Source: Symsagittifera roscoffensis
Taxonomy: Eukaryota; Xenacoelomorpha; Acoela; Convolutidae
Assembly: GCF_963678635.1 (NCBI RefSeq)
Contig: NC_087065.1
Coordinates: 63,890,973-63,954,972, forward strand
DNA: 64,000 nucleotides
Direction: 5' to 3'
Shown in pieces: positions 23,975 to 38,900 of this stretch; the stretch's first letter is position 1; each line of letters starts with the position of its first letter. The translations under genes and the position numbers were made by a program. The notes under the pieces were generated by a model that saw only the letters and a program-made list of their open reading frames with translations, was not told the origin of the DNA and ran no database searches.

Positions 23975-26900
23975 ATGATTACCCTATTTGCGCGAGTAAC
24001 ATGTCGCCAGCGGAAGCCATCATTTCAAATTAAGTCCTCCCATGTGTTACATGAACCCATTGGAGTACAACAAACTAGACATTTCCACCCAATAATCTAT
24101 TCAGCTCTTAGCTTCGGTGGCCGGATTAGTGCGGCTCTACTAGGCAGGTCTATGAGGAAAAAACTATCTAAACTTCCCGAGTTGGAACAAAAACAGAAGA
24201 AGAAATCGCTATTGAAGTTTTTCGGGATCTTGAGCGGTGCATTAGTGTGTGGAATGTCAGTGTCGTATTTGAAGCACAGAGACAGAGTTTTGTTCACGGG
24301 AAGGAAGCGGTCTGTAACAGTTGGAGAAAAACAGATGCGCGAAATTGCCGACCTCACAGAGAAAGCTGTAAGATTAAATGAGTAGAATTCAATACAAAAG
24401 AAATATCATTTTAGATACACATGTCTGTTAAAAATTCTTGTTGATCAGATCAAGGTTGAAAAAAGAGGTTGGAAACCGGTTTGCAGCGCGTATTTTGTCA
24501 GGAAAATCGACCCTATTTTTTTTCTTTTTTAATGGCCGGAGTTTTATACTGTTTTTGTTTCGACCGGAAAACAGCGAAAAGAGAAAAACGATATCTTTTG
24601 AGTTGTGATAGCATACGAAGACTTGGTTTCTTCTAGTGTTATCTGTTGTAATTTTTCCGGCTCTCAAAGAAAGTGACAGAATATTTGTGCTCGGGGTGGT
24701 TTTTCTGCAGACCATTTTCGAAATTTAACTAGCCATTTTTGGCGGTATTCTTTGTCAATTTGGAACAACAGGCGAGAAATCCAGCACTATTGCGTAAATG
24801 CCGAGTTAATCCAGCTTAGAAAACCTTCAAAACTGAAATGAGGCATGTTTCAGAAAAAGTCATCATTTTTTGATAATTTGTTGTCGCCATTTACTTTTTG
24901 TTTTGAACACTACTCCAGAAACGCTAATGGAGAGTCGGAAAATTCAGGGTGTCCTCCAGATACGAACAGTCGTGTTTTGTTCGTATGCGAGGTGCAACGT
25001 AGCGTCTCGGTACCTAATACTACTAATAACGACATCGTTCCATGAGAGATGCGTTAGGTAACAATATTGATAACCGGGTACTAGACTTTTCCCGTAAACA
25101 ACTTTGTTCACAGAATGGGCAAAATTTTTATTCATTTCAATAGCACCAAAGTTAGTGTAGTAGTTGCATTTAAGCTATGGGCTTTAGGTTCTTGTTAATG
25201 TTTCGAGAGTATTTTTTTTCTGTGCCGAAAATTTTCGGTAGAATTTCAGCGCTGGAAGAGGTCGACTTTAATTTCGTCGGCTTATTTTCCGAATGTTTTT
25301 TTTTCGATGTTTTTTTTTTTAAAAACTGTAACTTTACCTTTCAGACTCTTAAAAAACATCAACATGAAAAAGTTTTCACATTTTTTTTAGTTCAAGTAAC
25401 CGAATTGGTTCAATCTTTTGTTTTTGGTTGATCGATCGGTTCTATTTTTTGATGCAAATAAAATAGCTCAGTAGTTTTTGCACATTTTTTGTTTTTCACG
25501 TTTTTTTTTCGCTTGCAGATAAGAATAATATGTTTCCGGACTCATTCATTTAAAAAAAATTGTTCAAAGATACGCCTTTTTTTGTTTACGTTTGCAATTA
25601 GCAAGTGTTATCAAAACGGAATATAGATTTTTTTCGGGCTAATAACTAGTTTTTAACAGAATCACTTGAATCTTTCTACCTTTGGTTCATATTAAATCAA
25701 AATTCAGACGTTATAGAGTTAACGTACCTGCCGAAAAGAGAAAGGTAATGGGTTCAAATCCGGCCAGGACCTGTTTTTTCGTGTTTTCCGGTTTTGGGCA
25801 ATCAATTGAGTTCCACGAAATTTTGCCTATTTTTTTGCTATTTTTTGATTTTTTTATGCTATTCACAAAAAAGTTTCGGAAGTTGTTTCGTTTACAAAAT
25901 CAAGGAGTGTTCTGTGCATTTGAGGCAGTGGTAACACTCATGTTTGAGATGCCATAGCAATGAAGTCCGATTCCTGTCGGGACTTGTTTTTTAGTGGAAA
26001 CAGAAAATTTTTTGAATATTTTAGACTTTCGTGTCTTCTAATTTCTGTCGGTCGGAATAGGTTTCGAAGAATGTTTCTAATGGTACAGGTAGTTTTGTTC
26101 CAGGAAGTTTTTGTCCTTTTCGTAATTTTTCTTAACAAAAAAACGATTTTTTTGAAGATTATTTTTTCAATTTTTGGTTTGTCTTTTGATTTGCTGGTAA
26201 TTATAGTCATTCATTTTTGTATCGTAAGTGGTGCGAAGCAGCCTCACGGTCGTGTCAATCAGCCTCACACAAATGTGTATTTGTGTGAGGCTGATTGACA
26301 CGACCGTCATCGACTTCCAAATTTGTATTGCCTAACATCCATTTTTCCCTAATTGAATTCTTTCGATGTTTTAGATTTTGGATCAATATGAAGGCAAAGT
26401 TCTGTCAGCCAAGTCACAGATTCACCGTGTAAGTCAGCAGCATAAACAATTTTGGTGCTATAAAACAATAGGTGGTAGGTTCAATTTCAATAGCTGAATC
26501 GCTTTTTGTTATACTTCGCACATTATTTAAAAATTATTTCAAAGCCATTTTTCTAAGCAAAAGGTGTGAAATTTGAATTTTTGAATAGCATCTCATTTGG
26601 CAGAGTAATGTATTTACAAAAATTATCTTAGTCTTAGTACAAGTGATTGAAAATGAAATGACTATTTTTTGCATTATAGTTCTCAAATTAATACCTGCTC
26701 TAGACTCAAAATTACCACCTATTGTAACATATCACCACAATTTTTTTGCGACTATATTAATAATAATAAATTGTTTGTAATGTAGATTCCATTCACTGTA
26801 AAATTTACTACGCTTACAACCAAATGAAATCCCATTGCGAGAAAGCCGCGGAACTTTGCAGCCCGTTTTCAGGCGCCTCTGATCCTGCTATGACTTCTGT

Positions 26901-29900
26901 TGGTTTGTAAAATCGATAGTTAATCAATAAGAATGATTTAGTGAAAAAAAAGTGTAACCAAAAAAAGGGAAATTTCAGCAGTATACCTACCCTTGACAGC
27001 AAAATTTCTTTTGAATACTACTACTCAAAAATAAGTTTAACCAGTTGATAATTTCCTAGAATAAAATTGTCCAAAAGCTCATGATTGAAGATTTTTAATC
27101 GATATTCTGTGCAGCTCTGAACCCAGGTTACAAATTCTGGGTAATACGTGGAACAAATTTGAAATGTTTTCTAATTCTAACATTTATCGAAGTTTTTTCT
27201 CTCTGGATCAATTGAGTAATCCTACCCTTTTCTATGTTTTTTATGATTTTTTGAGAATGGGAAGATTTACGGTTTTAAATTTTTCAATATATGTAACCAA
27301 CTATATTTTGTTTTTTTTTTAAATGAAATGGTGCGGAGGTCATTGTTGCTGTGCACTTTTACTTTCTGAAAAAATATTGGAAAAAAATCAAAAGTTTGAC
27401 TTTCTCATTTTTTGTTTTGATGTGGGTAATTTGCGAAAGGGCTTGAGTTTGAGGAAAAAAGTATTAGTAGTTGGATGATACTTTGGTAATCATACTTTGG
27501 TGTCTCTTAAATCGAAACGCTGTGCCAATCGTAGATAAAGAGATTTCTAAATAATTTCAAATCTCAATTAGTACTGGGTAGCCCTTGTTTACGAAGAAAT
27601 TTTACAGATCGGGCTGCATGATGATGATGATACCGATACAACTCACCAATTGAAACTAGCTGCAAAACTCTCGGGATAGGTCCTGATTTTTTTTTCAGGA
27701 AAATTCATAATTTTGTTCCGGCTCAAATTTACTTTATCGCAGTTTGACTTTTGATTTCTTTTTAAGTTCAGTTCATCTCGATTTCTTTTTAAGTTCATTT
27801 CATTTCGTTTTTTTTTAAAGGAAAGCAAGCTCTACTATCCAACTGCAAAAGTGTACAGGTCAGGAAAAACATGTTCAACTTCTAGTTTCGAAACTGAAAT
27901 TTCCACGCAAAATGAAAAATTTTTCTATTGATCCAGTTTTCTCAAATTGATCTAATGTTATCAAAAACTGTCAATCTGAAATTGTTCTAGAAGTTCAAGG
28001 AGCTTTAAGGCCATCTTTTTTTTCGAAATTTGTAAGTTACCATTTTTTTCCAACGAATGAGTTAGTGGTTTTTTAAGAGAAATGAACGTAGTGAAGACTC
28101 GTATATAGGTTTTGGTATTTTTTTTGTTTTTTTTTTCAGGAAAATTCCTATAATGTTCTAATAATTACAGATGTGCATTCATTACCCTTGCGATAAGCAG
28201 GGGTATTGCAATCGGGTCCTAGACTTTTCCCCCCGTAAACAACTTAGTCCACAGGACTCTTCTGAACTTGTGGTACCTTGGTTCATAATGAATTCAAGTT
28301 TCTTAGTGTCTCCTGCACACTTAGCCTGGAGGTAACGAATACGCCTAGGACGGTAAAGGTCTTGGTTTCTAATCTGACTAGGACCTGTTTTTCAAATGGT
28401 AAATATTCCGGTTGGAAAAAATTCGGCCTATAATTTGTCTGCTTATGTTTTGTCGGCTTAGTTGCCAGATCTAAGAATCGTTTTTTTTTGCTGTAAACAA
28501 ATTTCTCCGTAGTTGCTTTAAGTGTTTTAATTTTTTTTAAAATCCGGTAGAATCGAAGTTTGTTTCTAATACTAGTTGTAATTTTACCAACTCGATTTGT
28601 CAATTTTTGTTTTCATTTTTGTCTTTTTTATCGGGTTAATAAGTTTCGGCTTAACTTATATCGACCTAGTAGCCACTTATTGCGCCGTTCCTGGATCGAA
28701 AAAAGTTTGCATGCGTGCGTGTTGTCTGAGGGGAAGGACAGAATTTTTTTTTTAATTTGTTCAGAGTTTTTTTCTGCATGAAAAGTTTTTGCTCAGGTAT
28801 TTTCGGCTTTGGTACCACATGGTAATTATAAATTCAAATTCAATCAAGCATCTGGCGTAGAGGTGACACAACTGCTTGAGACTGCAGTTTCCTTGACATT
28901 TTTTATTGACAAAAACTATTGTTTGATTTTTTTTCAAATTTTTCTGTTTGATTTAAATCAAATTTGTATCGCAAGTGGTGAGAAGCTCAGCTTCGCCTCT
29001 GTGTACATATTAATGCATTTAGAAGTGCACTAGGTACATATGGACTTGTTGAGTTCACTGGAAATTCATCTGCTGAAAGTTACGTGAATAGCACTCTACA
29101 AATACGAACGTGGAGATGGCGCGAAAAAACGTGAACGATTTCTAGTTTCGAAAGTGGAATTATTTTTGTAGATTTGCAGTGGAATAAAAAGTTTACCTAT
29201 TGATCATTTTTTCTCAACTTGGGTCTTTTTATCAGACAAGTGGCAATCATAAAGTGTTCCAGAAATTCAAAGAGCTGAAAGGCATCAAATTTTTTCTTTG
29301 AAATTTGAAAGTTGAAATTTTTTCAACAAAGTCAGTGTTTTTTTTCTGTATTATTGCGTTCATTACTCTCCAAGTTTCAGTTGGCTATGTTTTTCTATTT
29401 ACTTGAGTTTTTTATTTTTTTTGCAACTGTCTGTTGGCTCTTTTTTACTTTTTCCGTAAGCTTGTTAGAGCTTAAACTCCGTCTATTTTTCTATTCTCTA
29501 TGTAGCTCAAAATTAAAAGCTGCAACTATTTCATCTCAAATAGGTTCATCAAGTTTGCTAAATGCAATAAATGTCAAAAGATGACGATTCTGCCATATGC
29601 TGTGAAAATTGTTCCAGGTGGTTCCCTTGTAATATGCAAAAATCTATCAAGTCACGATGTGATTTATCTCGGGAAACTTTAAAACTGTCTGTGGATTTTA
29701 GACAACTGCATTGAGCCCGATGTGTTCCTCAGAGCAAAAATGTCATCTATGTAAACCAAACATAAAAAGAATGAAAAGAAAACGATTTCAAAAACCATAG
29801 AATTTTTCGTTTTAAGATCCATGTTTATGAAAGAACTTCTGTCTCAAGCGGAATTTGAAATTGAAAAGAAAATCCTTTCCGCAAGTTATAAAATGAACGA

Positions 29901-32900
29901 AAGAAGGAAAAGAAAGAAAATATTTCAGCATAAAAAAGTGGACTTTTCAGTTAGGGCATTCTATTGACAACTGAAAACAGCTATTGCTTTGTGAAATTGA
30001 GTTCGATACCAATTAACTATCAGTCTCTGCGTACTATGGGCAAAAGATAATCTTTACTAATTCTGTTATTGGCCTCGTTTTTTTCCGAAACTTGGTTATC
30101 CGATAAAATCAAGAGCCCAGAAATCTTTAATGGCGCAAACATGAGTCTTCTGTAGAAGTGACTGAAGTTATGGCAAAGACGGTGAACCCGTTATTGCAAC
30201 TTATTTCGATGAATTCAGGTTCTCTTACAATCTTTCGATTCTCGAACACTCAATTTTTCAGTGTGTGTTCTTAGTGGTAATTATTCTTGTCTTTTTAAAT
30301 TTTGATTATTAGCCACGTGTTAGTGCCAGTAGATGTTTCAACATTATGTAATTTTTAAAACGGTTATCCGCTTTTGTTTCACGAGTTTGCATTTTTTCTT
30401 GTCTTTAACATATTTCTAATGGGCAATTTAATTAAACCTATAATAAACTAGGGTTATCATCAGCAACGAACTCGGTTTATTAGCTATTTCTTTCCATGTT
30501 TTCGAAATTGGGTTGAATCAGTTCAGCGACTCATTGCAGGGGCGGAAAAAATAGATTTAGTTTTCAACAACCAAAATTCTTCGGCCTACGATATTCCCGA
30601 TACATATTTTAGCGACCAATGTCTAGTAGTTTTTCACACAAGCTCACCTAGATTGCAGGTAGCAGCGACTCTGGTTTTTAATGCCTTGCTCAAAAATTCA
30701 AAGTTCAACGGAGCCTGAAACCTTTTTGTCCATTTGATTTCCGAAGTAGATGGCGACAAAATCAACTTCTTTTTTAAATGGGAAATTTCGTTTCATATTA
30801 CTGCTTTGATTCTCACTTCACCAAGAAAAAAAAGGTGTTAGCTCTTTTTTTATTTTTCTCATGCATTGAAATTACTAAAGGCTCGACGTGCAATGCAACA
30901 TAAACTCGACAAAAAATGACTTTTCTGGCTCTGACTTCTAGTCAAGAAAATAAACCGTTGAATTGAATGACTCTTTTGAACTCAACTCTTTTGAACTTTT
31001 GAGATGGCGACAAAATCAACTTCTTTTTTAAATGGGAAATTTCGTTTCATATTACTGCTTTGATTCTTACTTCACCAAGAAAAAAAAGGTGTTAGCTCTT
31101 TTTTTATTTTTCTCATGCATTGAAATTACTAAAGGCTCGACGTGCAATGCAACATAAACTCGACAAAAAATGACTTTTCTGGCTCTGACTTCTAGTCAAG
31201 AAAATAAACCGTTGAATTGAATGACTCTTTTGAACTCAACTCTTTTGAACTTTTGAGATGGCGACAAAATCAACTTCTTTTTTAAATGGGAAATTTCGTT
31301 TCATATTACTGCTTTGATTCTTACTTCACCAAGAAAAAAAGGTGTTAGCTCTTTTTTTATTTTTCTCATGCATTGAAATTACTAAAGGCTCGACGTGCAA
31401 TGCAACATAAACTCGACAAAAAATGACTTTTCTGGCTCTGACTTCTAGTCAAGAAAATAAACCGTTGAATTGAATGACTCTTTTGAACTCAACTCTTTTG
31501 AACTTTTGAGATGGCGACAAAATCAACTTCTTTTTTAAATGGGAAATTTCGTTTCATATTACTGCTTTGATTCTTACTTCACCAAGAAAAAAAAAAGGTG
31601 TTAGCTCTTTTTTTATTTTTCTCATGCATTGAAATTACTAAAGGCTCGACGTGCAATGCAACATAAACTCGACAAAAAATGACTTTTCTGGCTCTGACTT
31701 CTAGTCAAGAAAATAAACCGTTGAATTGAATGACTCTTTTGAACTTTTGAGATGGCGACAAAATCAACTTCTTTTTTAAATGGGAAATTTCGTTTCATAT
31801 TACTGCTTTGATTCTTACTTCACCAAGAAAAAAAAAGGTGTTAGCTCTTTTTTATTTTTCTCATGCATTGAAATTACTAAAGGCTCGACGTGCAATGCAA
31901 CATAAACTCGACAAAAAATGACTTTTCTGGCTCTGACTTCTAGTCAAGAAAATAAACCGTTGAATTGAATGACTCTTTTGAACTCAACGAGTATCTTTTG
32001 GCTGAAAAGTGCAATATGACAATTTCCAAAAAAAAACATCTTTAGCTCCTACGTTCGCTCAGCAAAAATAAATCAAATCAGCAAGAATAACTCATTTTTC
32101 CTGGTGTCATTTTAGTTCAGAAAGTGTCATTTTAGTTCAGTTCCTGGTGTTAATTTATTTAAGTTCCTGGTGTCAATTTAGTTTAGAAAGAACAACTAGT
32201 GACATGGAAAAAGCAGTGGGTTCCCATAAATAATTCAGTTCAGTATTCGACTCGAAATCAAAACTTGTGGTCGTTGATAAATTTTCAGAAATTATATCTG
32301 TTGTCCTAATTTTTTCGAAAATGCTGTGGACCTTTTTTTTAGGTCGACCAAATTGATTTTTCGAGCTCTCTCAAAGCACTAAAAAGTCCCTGTTTTGTTC
32401 AAAATTTGTGCGCCGCATGCAAAATTTTGAAAACACCAAAAATTTTTTAAAACAACAGGCCAAAAAAGGGCTTCTCAAAATAGTACAAAGGGGTGCCCTT
32501 TGGGGCGGCAGGGGGTCGAATTCACGAGGGAAGGGGGGGGGGCGTCCGCTTCCCCCTTCCTCCTCTAAATCCGCCCCTGTATGAATAGCCATCTTGCTGG
32601 AAGAGAGCACTCGTTACTACTATACATACAATCGATTTCATATTTGACAAAAAGTTGAAGGTCAATCAGCATCCTTTCAAAAATATCGTTGAATCTAGAA
32701 CGAATCATTTTCATCAGCGTTAAACATCAGCTGAAATTTGCACCATTATAATTTTGCGGAACTTTAGTTGGATAAAATATGTATTTCTGCTGTAGAAAAT
32801 TTGAATTAAAGAATTGACATCCCTCAGAGACCTATTTTCGCTTCTCATGACTCTAAATTTGGAAAAAAAAATTGGTCATTTTATACTAAGCGAAAACAGC

Positions 32901-35900
32901 AAACACAAGTCAGACGATTCATGTTTTCAGTGGTTCAAGAACTGCCAATGAACTATTGGGACTTAAAGTTATTGACATTAGCGCCTAATTCGATATCTTT
33001 TGACGGGCTGTGAGTTGTTATTTCAAAAGTAATTTGAGAGCTTTCGGTTTTGATATTTTGTGTTTTTTTTTACGTTAAATACTACTGCCGAAGTTGTCGC
33101 TCTTAGAACTTGCCATTTTATAGGTTTATCGAGAACTTAAATGAATACAGAGCAACTTACTATTTTTGAAACTAATTTAGACCAAATTCTTATTCAATTT
33201 GTAATGTGATAATGTTCAGCCATTAGATGTATAGCCAAAATGCATTGTTGTTTAGCCAAAATTCATTGTTGCTTAACTATTATTCCATCTGTGAATTAGG
33301 CTTTTTTTCCTTCTTCTGCAGTGCATTTCCCTTCAACAAAGTTCCCTTTCCAAAGAAAGGTAAAACTATTTTAAAGAGTGAAGTCGAGTATTTTAAAAAA
33401 AGTAAAATATTTAAAATAAGAGTGAAACCGAATATTTTTTTCCAGTTCGAGGATCGCCCGAGATTTTACCGAAAAATTTACTGATATTTCGAGTTATTTC
33501 GAGCTATTATTTTGTGGTTTCTGCTCCTAAACTAAAATTATGCATCGATCTTAGATACACAGAGGTTGAAAAAATCGTATTTAAAAGGTTAATCTGTTGT
33601 CCTGCAAATAACAAAGACAGTTCCGACCAAAAATATCGCAATTGATCTTCGAAAAAACTGAAAAATGGTTACCATAGTTAAAACAACTTACAGGGCAATC
33701 ATGTAGTAAAATATAGTGTAACAGATTTGTGCTTAAGGCTAGGTGGATTTTTTTTACAAGCAGTACAGATTAATCAGTACAGATTAATACAGATAGTACA
33801 AATCGATTATAAAGACATTTACAATAGTGCGGAAAATATGAAAATAGTTCAGAGAAATTGCTCTAAGACTGAAGAGCCAGAACTACTAGGTAACAAAAGT
33901 TGCTCGTATTTTAAATTGCTCAAGGATTACAATTCATAGAATAATGAAAGAAATCAAAAGACAGACTGTCGAGTGCAAAACAGCGTTACAAGAGAAAATC
34001 AATTTAATCTGATCGTGAAATTAGAAAATTATTGCAATTTTGTCGCCAAAATCCAGCTGAAATTTTACAAAATATTAATGAAATGCTTACAGCAAGAACT
34101 CATTATCAAGTTCACTACAAAACAATAAGAAATTGTATCTCGCAAACTATGTTCGCCCAGTTTTTAGAAAAATCTGCAGCAATTTTAGGAACAAAAAACG
34201 GGAAACTGAAGATTGTTTGGTACAGAACTCGATTAAATTTGAACATTTTTCAATGGAGACATTTTATTTTCTCAGAAATGCCAGGTTGTGATAAATAATT
34301 AAAGTAAATTACGTATTTGGTGTCCAAAAGCTCAACCTTATTGCTATCAACAGTGTGCTACAAAAAATCCAAAAATTTTTGCTCTAATGGTGTGGGCGTT
34401 TGTTACCTTTCACGGAGCCAGAAAAGTATTTAAATTGTCTGGAAACGTTAGAAGAAGAAGAAGAATTAATTTCACTTAACAAAATCAGATACACTATTAT
34501 ATTAAACAAAAAGAATATTTTTTATTACATAATAAATGAGTCAACAGTTTACCCAGGATTGTTAAGTGAGGATACGCAAAGGGTTTTCTTCAAACCCACT
34601 AGGAGCGTACCCCACAGATTACACAAAAGAAAAGCACATCAATGAGTTATGAATAAGTGATAAATATAATATTTATGAAACCAAATAGCAAAAAGAAAAA
34701 ATTAAATTTTTTTTTACAAATTAGTTAACGCCTCATCCACATCGCGAAAAAAGCCCTTAAATTCTCTAGAAATTTGGGCAGAGTAACGTCCTCTTTTTGA
34801 CCATTTTTCAAAATTTCTTGAAATATGACTATGTCCTTTAGGTGCAAATGTTGTTGCAGATAAGTATATCGATTCCCTACAATCCTACTTACCCAATATA
34901 TTTGACTCTTTTTGTGGCAATGAAATTGTCTTTCATCAGGAAAATGCGTCTAATCATACAGCCAGGAAATGACTTAGATATTTCTGGATAAACAACATAA
35001 ACCAGACCACCTGGCCAGCTCACTCACTTGACCTAAATCACATAGAATATATGGCTCGACTGCAAAAGAAAAGTGAAATTAGAAACTGGTTTTGTAGCTT
35101 TTGGTGAGGAACTATTTGATTTGTTGTGAAAAAAAGTTTCTGGAATACCCGATCGAGAAAATCCAAGATTTGTATGACAGCCTGTCTCTAAGTGAACATA
35201 GTGAAGGGATGCATCACTAAATTTTAATTTTGAAAAAAAAATTGAATCTTTACCTGTGTGGCTTTAATGCTGTTTTCGGTTTAAAGAGAAGTATTGGTTC
35301 AATTCAAAGGTGCAGCAGCTGTTTTTGTACGTGGACTGTAGAAAGTTTTAACAATGGATTATACATCAAAATAGCAAAGTTGAGTTCAGTTCCAAATTAC
35401 TGCTACGTTTAAAATGTCGACAAGCAAGTTTGGCAAAATTTGGAACAGCTCCAATTATTCTCAAATGGTTATTGGAATTCGCAAAACGGAAACCAAATAT
35501 AACAAAAGCTAGAAGAAAAAAATTTCTCTTCGTTTTTCTACGATTTCAGTGTGAACAAAATTTTTGTGTACGAAAGTTTTCGTTCAGACAAAACTGTTCA
35601 GTGATAACAAATCCAACAAGACTGCTCGTATCAGGGCGAAGCCCTGAATGTTCCGACTGCCTTTTAAGCTAGGCCCGAATTTGAGTGAGTTTTATTTGCG
35701 TTTCATCCTAGCTTGAGAAAATTTGGCTTGAAATTTTCATATGAGTGGAATATAAATTGTTGACTGTACTACATAGAGTTCATCATTTTCAAACTTTCAG
35801 AAAAATATCAGAATGAGCAAACAATTCATCAGTCTTATTTCGATCCTAACTTTGACAAGATTAAAGAAAACTCAGTCAATATTGTTGATGTTGTTGTAGC

Positions 35901-38900
35901 TACATCGATCTCTGCGCTGAGCTTCTGATTGAGTTAGAGAGACAAGAGACTGATGTAAAATGAATAGATATTGGGCACCACTCTGTTGGGTGATGCGTGT
36001 TCCAGCCTCGTAGAGGCATCCATTCTTAGAACCCTCAGTCCATTTTCTTATCATGTTACAGCACTTTCAGCCGTTATTTGGATTTTTAAAAAAATTGTTC
36101 TGATTTTTTCCTTTTTTCAGACTATTTTTCAGACCGGTAAGACATCACACTGCATTTGCAATCCTCAAAGTATTCCTCATTTTTCAAATATTTTTTTTTG
36201 CTCTTATTGGCTATTTTTAATCTGATTGATCAGTTTAGTCCCCTGTGACTTGCTTAAAAAACGAAGGGTTGGAAAAAATTGGAAAAAAAATGTTTTAAAG
36301 ATTTTTTTCCCTAATTTCAGCTATGTTCTTTGCAAAATAAGATTGCATAGAATGCATTTTGATTGCAAAAAATGTAACTAACGAACTAAATTTTCCCTCA
36401 AATTCAATGTGCGGAATGAAAATTATTTTCAACGGTATGTAATGTTTAGACACCAGCGGATTTAGGGGGGCGGATGGCGTATCCCCCCTCAGGGATTCAA
36501 CCCGCTGCCGACCTAAAGGGTCCCCCCTTTGTAGTAATTTGAGATATCCGTTTTTGGCTTAGGACTCTTAAATTTTTCTTAAGGCGCCTAAAGCGACTTT
36601 TTTGGCTTGTTTATTTCAAAGTTCAGCCTGCGGTGCAGAAAATCCTAGATCCGCCCGTGTATTTAGATTCCAATTCCTTTTCAGGTTGTGGAATTAGCGG
36701 CCGCTAAAGTCTTACGAGCAAATCGCGATCTAGAAGCTGTCAGTAACATACCCTGGAAACTCACGGTTGTTCATTCACCAACCAAAAATGCATTCGTGCT
36801 TCCGGTTAGTGTAACGCTAGACTGATGATTCAGTTACTTAAGACTAAACGCTAAAAAAAACAAGAATAGACAATTTGTCCCAACGTGGAGAATAAAGTTT
36901 GGATTTTTAAATTTTTTCTGATAGTTTTAGTGAGTATATGGGACGCTATCCGAATTTATTGCTTTTTGTTTGTGCGCGCTCGCGTGAATTTTCTCAGTTC
37001 ACGCTTAATACGCGTGAATTTTCTTAGTTTTTAAAATGGGACTCAGATTTATTTTTTGGCTCAACAGGTCTTTTTTTAGATGTTTCTCTCAGCGGAGAAG
37101 TCTTTCCACCTTAAGAAGCTTGAAGTGTTTACTCGTTGTTTTGTTTCAGTAGAATGGCCACATCTTCGTCTTCACCGGATTTATTACAGAGTTCGTTCAA
37201 AATGAGCATCAGTTGGCTTTTGTGCTTGCACACGAGATCGCACATGTGTTGCTGAAACATTCTGTGAGTAGATTTTTTTGCTTCTCCGCTGCTCCTGCTG
37301 TTACTTATTGTTCCGAAATTCAAAGTAAGTGAGGAATATATATGCTCGGGGAGGTTCAGACCACTTGTATAAAACTCTGGACCCTCGGGGGATCGACCTC
37401 TTGATCTTCATGGGGCCAGCCTAGTAAAAAAATGCTTGTTTTATTATCCCGCACTACAAAATTGTTCCACATTGAATTGAAGCAGCTAATCTATTATATA
37501 TTTAAATGAGGGCTTCACTATCTCGCCATGTTTAAGCTTTTTCAACCTATTATTTTTGCATGTTTAACAAAAGAATTTTGTCACGTTTAAGCTATATCGT
37601 ATATTGCACTGGTTAAGATTTTTCAATTTTTCAGTTTGAGTTCAGTGTTATTTCACCAAGTTTGAAAATAGCAGCCCAATATTTGGATGCTGTCAGGGCT
37701 TCACCAGGTGTTGCAATTTTGGCCTCCATATATGAGTAACCAAATCTTTTTAATTTACGAGATACGGCAATTTTTGAGATTTTTCAAAAATTTCTAGAAA
37801 CCGTAACTTTAAAAAATTTCTTAAAGTTTGAAATTCTCAACCCTGTAGTTAGGTGCTGCCAGGGTACTCTCAGGCGTTGCGAATCTTGCCTCCAAGTCTC
37901 ACTTCTCAAATCCTTTTAGTTTTCGAGATATGAAGTTTTTTATGATTTTTTCAAAACTTTTCAAAAAAAAAAACTAAGATATTAAAAAATTCCAAAATTT
38001 TGAAGATCTCAATCCTGTTGTTGAATATTGTGAGGGTACTTTCAGGGGTTGCGAATTTTGGCACTGATTGTGGCTGCTCAATTCCTTGTAGCTTTCGAGA
38101 TATGACGTTTTTTGGATTTTCAGAATTTTTCAGAAAACTAAGATATAAAAAATTTCACAAAACTTGAAATTACCATCTCTGTATCTGTAGTGAGGCTCTT
38201 TCAGGGTACTCTCAGGAGTTGCGAATTTTCCGCCAATTATGACTGCAGAAATCTTTGTTTTTCTTTCGAGATATAATGTTTTTTTTATTATTTTCTCCGA
38301 AATATTCAAAAAACTTAAATATTAAAAATCAAAAACTTTGAAGATCTCAATCCTGATATTGGAATCTGTCAGGGTACTCTCAGGTGGTTGGAAGTTTTGC
38401 CTCTGAATATGGCTGCTGCTCAATTTCTTGTAGTTTTCGAGATATGACGTTTTCTAGGATTTTTTCAAACAATTTTCAGAAAATTTCCAAATCTCACTTC
38501 CTCCAAAAATTTTTCTCCTAATCTCACTTCCTCCAAAAATTTCCTCCAAATCTCACTTCTCAAATCCTTGTAGTTTTCGAGATATGACGTTTTTTATGAT
38601 TTTTTCAAAACTTTTCAAAAAAAACTAAGATTAAAAAAATCTAAAGTTTTTAAGATCTCAATCCTGTAGTTAGAAACTCTGAGCTTACTCTCAATGGTAG
38701 CGGATAACCTTGCCTGTGAATTTGACTATTCAAATCCTTGTACTTTCCCAGTTTTCTGTGATTTTTTCAAAAAATTTCAGAAAACTTAAATTTAATTTTT
38801 TTTCTTCGAAATTTGAAATTTTTGTTATGGGGGCTGTCAGAGTCATCTCAGGGTCTTTCGGGTTGCGTATCTTGCCTTCAAATATGACTGCTCAGCTTTT

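Larger units (their letters stand above)
24368..26374. other. OMA1 intron 1
   Basis: A 2.0-kb T-rich intron that starts GTAAGA and ends TTTTAG. It holds a tRNA-like SINE head (about 25713-25775), a second related fragment (about 25925-25990) and a perfect 62-bp hairpin. No other gene is seen. Confidence 0.75.
26429..36684. other. OMA1 intron 2 (10.3 kb)
   Basis: Starts GTAAGT and ends TTTTCAG. It contains a MITE, two ~400-bp repeat copies, SINE pieces, the ~254-bp tandem array, two hAT-like MITE copies and a Tc1/mariner relic, each listed separately. No other gene is supported. Confidence 0.75.

Noticed and set aside
30749-31989. CRISPR array
   Set aside because: Units of ~254 bp without short repeats and unique spacers, in a eukaryotic intron.
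35230-35672. Short plus-strand frames next to the Tc1/mariner relic
   Set aside because: No transposase motifs or other domains; frames are short for this base composition.
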